A stretch of DNA of 7,220 bases, from NCBI GenBank assembly GCA_030526935.1, contig JAUNBY010000150.1, positions 1-7,220 on the forward strand, in the 5' to 3' direction. The stretch is from Clostridia bacterium. GTDB lineage: Bacteria > Bacillota > Clostridia > Christensenellales > Aristaeellaceae. The translations under genes were made by a program, and so were the position numbers. The first letter of the stretch is position 1, and each line of letters begins with the position of its first letter. The notes beneath the pieces were generated by a model. It was given only the letters and a program-made list of their open reading frames with translations. It was not told the origin of the DNA and made no database searches. Shown piece after piece: positions 6,501 through 7,220 of this stretch.

Positions 6501-6966
6501 AGACCTGCGCATAACCGACGCCGACGAAGGCTTCATGATAGCGCCCGTATTCACCCCCGCCAACACCGCCAGCGGATATTCCATAACGGCGTCGGGCAAG
6601 AAGATGGCGACCATATCCAAGCAGGGACTCGTATTGCCGCAAACTGAAGGCTACTTCACGCTCACCGTCAAGGCGGGCGGCAAGAAGACAACCCTTGGCG
6701 TTCAGGACGGGGAACCTTACGCCGCCGCCGAGGTGAAGATCAAGGGGAAAGCCAAGCGCAACCTCAATATGAAAAAGACCCTGACGCTTTCTTACACGAT
6801 CAAGCCTGCCACCGCTCAGGTCGTCGCCACCTGGCGCAGCGAAAACCAGGAGATAGCCACCGTAGACGGCGATGGCACAGTCATCCCCGTAGCCCCGGGA
6901 AAGGTAAAGATATACCTCGATACCGATATAGGACTTAGCGATTTTGTGACCATAACGGTTAAATAA
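3502..6966 (+). CDS. Secreted subtilisin-like serine protease with BspA-type LRRs and Big_2 domains
   Basis: A 1154-residue modular exoprotease. A Sec signal peptide spans 1 to about 23 (cleavage near GLA-QE). A propeptide-like segment (about 72-119, YTVQFDSEEKALVCLEAL) resembles inhibitor I9 prodomains. The peptidase S8 domain covers about 135-405 with the complete triad: D166 in VIDTG, H201 in NGHGTHVAG and S353 in SGTSMASPHVA, plus the oxyanion N290 in AAGN. Eleven LRR_5 units of about 23 residues fill 436-711 (pattern IGxxAFxxCxNLxxVxLPxS). Two Big_2-like domains follow (about 715-808 and 811-893), then three more LRR_5 units (about 901-1000) and two Ig-like segments (about 998-1070 and 1074-1154). 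No LPXTG, SLH or membrane anchor is present, so it is released or held non-covalently. The LRR and Big_2 parts probably bind host, matrix or substrate proteins. Autoprocessing is expected from the family; the substrate is unknown. Confidence 0.95.
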   Translation: MKKLILALLLALLTVCLSTGGLAQEDYDSYLEYGKAVAGLSEGQSKGQLEDVLASRLLMRSKKPIENLEDYGPTAIIAGPNNHYTVQFDSEEKALVCLEALSKDDNIIYAHQDGLMQAYDAEQFSEKAIPVEKADPYKSWGARAMGADDLAASISSSGSITVAVIDTGVASHSFINSRVKNEGADFTSTEYSNGRHDVNGHGTHVAGTIVDLTQDLKVYILPVRVLGDDGYGSNSGVANGIRYAADAGVKVINMSLGGEVFSPYYYETDIRDAVDYAVGKGVTIVVAAGNSSQDASIEEPANYDNVITVSAITSSYELASFSNYGDVIDVAAPGVNITSCSISGGFVDYSGTSMASPHVAAIAAMVKLAHPGYSPERVSNYISANCLDLGDEGWDKSFGYGMPCFITGDEGEEGDYAYRINEDGAIITAYTGTEAEITFPETLNGYSVVGIEEKALSGNEIITSVTIPGCYKEIGNYSFENCVNLASVTLENGVIKIGDSAFRNCANLVEAKLSNTLENIGPEAFAGCSALAGIELPYSLEAIGAGVFRESGLVSLTVPASVKRVPTDLLRDCAQLVSLEIESGVLEIGTRAVTGCENLKTVVLPESVTLLEPGAFMDASIESIEMPGVVTIGYYGFCGCSNLLSVVVNEGVTIIDDETFADCTSMTRITLPRSLEEIGMDAFAGCDNLTIYGYVGGPADEVAADLGLEFVSLGNRFPLTGLEVEYDEFFLDQGEYYVLEDMYSYEPEYATESELDWVSSDTQIVEIVERQYDYTSYLCMYGNAEGTCEITGTAKDESGLSITLTVTVGQVIPRGVRLDKTSATILEGETFKLTASVTPAGASQSVIWESSNPDVASVDENGLVTAVSTGTAEIAAICAEDEYLSAFCIVTVKTEAATATDFTIRPIDDKYAAISGYTGSATAVSIPASIEGYSIAMIDDEAFLKSDIVSVSIPEGVEIIGEKAFANSKKLKSVSLPESLKSLAMDAFKGCSKLPKVKSIDLRITDADEGFMIAPVFTPANTASGYSITASGKKMATISKQGLVLPQTEGYFTLTVKAGGKKTTLGVQDGEPYAAAEVKIKGKAKRNLNMKKTLTLSYTIKPATAQVVATWRSENQEIATVDGDGTVIPVAPGKVKIYLDTDIGLSDFVTITVK

Positions 6967-6970
6967 ACTA

Positions 6971-6997
6971 CGGCGGGGCGGGTAATCCGCCCCGCCG
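6971..6997 (+). terminator. Perfect 11-bp hairpin after the protease gene
   Basis: CGGCGGGGCGG (6971-6981) pairs with CCGCCCCGCCG (6987-6997) around GTAAT, four bases past the TAA. The stem is very stable, but GAAAATATG follows instead of a T tract. On the minus strand the hairpin is followed by TAGTTTATTT, so it may also stop leftward transcription from the converging gene. Confidence 0.7.
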
Positions 6998-7006
6998 AAA
7001 ATATGA

Positions 7007-7114
7007 CATTCCGGGAGCCATGCCCGACGTGGAAGTCTGTCAGGAATTAATATAGACTGCGATCAGGCGCTCGAGACTGCCGCTGAAGGTGCTGTGGTCG
7101 AGGAATCCGTATAA
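7007..7114 (+). other. Short open fragment between convergent genes, uncertain
   Basis: One plus frame is open from 7007 to TAA at 7112-7114 and ends INIDCDQALETAAEGAVVEE, which reads like a coding tail. An overlapping frame gives MPDVEVCQELI and stops at 7053-7055, so a frameshift near 7045-7053 would join them. No ribosome site is present. It may be a gene remnant or chance. Confidence 0.15.
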
Positions 7115-7119
7115 TCGCA

Positions 7120-7144
7120 AGGGAACGGCCAGGCGCCGTTCCCT
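7120..7144 (-). terminator. Hairpin ending the minus-strand gene
   Basis: AGGGAACGGC (7120-7129) pairs with GCCGTTCCCT (7135-7144), a perfect 10-bp stem with a CAGGC loop. On the minus strand it begins 6 bases past the stop of the partial gene, and TTGCGATTAT follows, only mildly T-rich. It is probably that gene's terminator. Confidence 0.55.
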
Positions 7145-7150
7145 CGTGAT

Positions 7151-7220
7151 TTATCCCCTGTCGCGGTAGGCTACAATCACCTCATTGATCTCGCATCCAT
7201 TGTGAGTGAAGACCCTGTCT
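7151..7220 (-). CDS. C-terminal end of an unidentified protein (partial)
   Basis: Only the last 22 codons and the stop (TAA, 7153-7151 on the minus strand) are inside the window; the codon register begins at 7219. The tail includes VFTHNGCEINEVIVAYRDRG, a mix of hydrophobic strand and charged residues that looks like real coding sequence, and the other two minus frames are closed or uninformative here. The gene converges on the protease and is followed by a stable hairpin. The family cannot be named from so short a tail. Confidence 0.5.
   Translation of the reverse strand, partial: DRVFTHNGCEINEVIVAYRDRG

Noticed and set aside
5827..6642. 271-codon minus-strand frame inside the protease gene
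   Set aside because: Antisense shadow, rich in Gly, Arg and Tyr, without any recognisable domain; the plus frame has Big_2 and LRR repeats here.
1..7220. CRISPR arrays, insertion sequences, tRNA or rRNA genes
   Set aside because: I saw no regularly spaced repeats, transposase motifs with terminal inverted repeats, or RNA-gene signatures in the window.

Overview
The window carries three complete genes and one partial gene, with short broken-looking coding fragments and strong hairpins between them. I infer an anaerobic member of the Firmicutes, probably a gut or sludge Clostridia with moderately high GC. The grounds are the clean AGGAG ribosome sites, a sigma-A type promoter, a Tat-exported flavin reductase with a covalent-FMN domain, and a secreted subtilase built with BspA-like leucine-rich repeats and Big_2 domains. 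No gene here fixes the taxon.

Layout. Bases 1-463 hold no convincing intact gene: there is a fragmentary plus-strand reading frame with one internal TGA and a likely frameshift at an A6 run, then a GC-rich hairpin with a T tract (358-383). A TetR-family regulator lies on the minus strand (464-1006). The 201-base gap to the next gene (1007-1207) is rich in control signals. It holds an imperfect palindrome, a near-consensus promoter (TTGTCC, 17 bases, TATAAT) reading rightward, a 10-base direct repeat in the leader and a good ribosome binding site. The plus-strand flavoprotein (1208-3121) follows: Tat signal, FAD-binding reductase/dehydrogenase domain, C-terminal FMN_bind domain. Next comes a 380-base gap (3122-3501) with a long hairpin, more stem-loops and a plus-strand frame broken by a single TAG that ends exactly where the protease starts. 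The protease (3502-6966) is 1154 residues: signal peptide, propeptide-like region, subtilisin catalytic domain, LRR_5 block, two Big_2-like domains, a second short LRR_5 block and two more Ig-like domains. A perfect 11-bp hairpin follows its stop. The last 70 bases are the C-terminal end of a minus-strand gene, converging on the protease, with its own hairpin.

How the genes work together. The regulator and the flavoprotein form a divergent pair, a common arrangement for inducible extracytoplasmic flavin reductases used in anaerobic respiration or in reducing small organic molecules. I infer that the regulator binds the palindrome beside the flavoprotein promoter and responds to the reductase substrate or a related molecule. 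Active-site comparison argues against fumarate as substrate. The protease looks separately transcribed and is a secreted or surface-acting enzyme with protein- or glycan-binding modules. I see no functional link to the reductase beyond both being exported.
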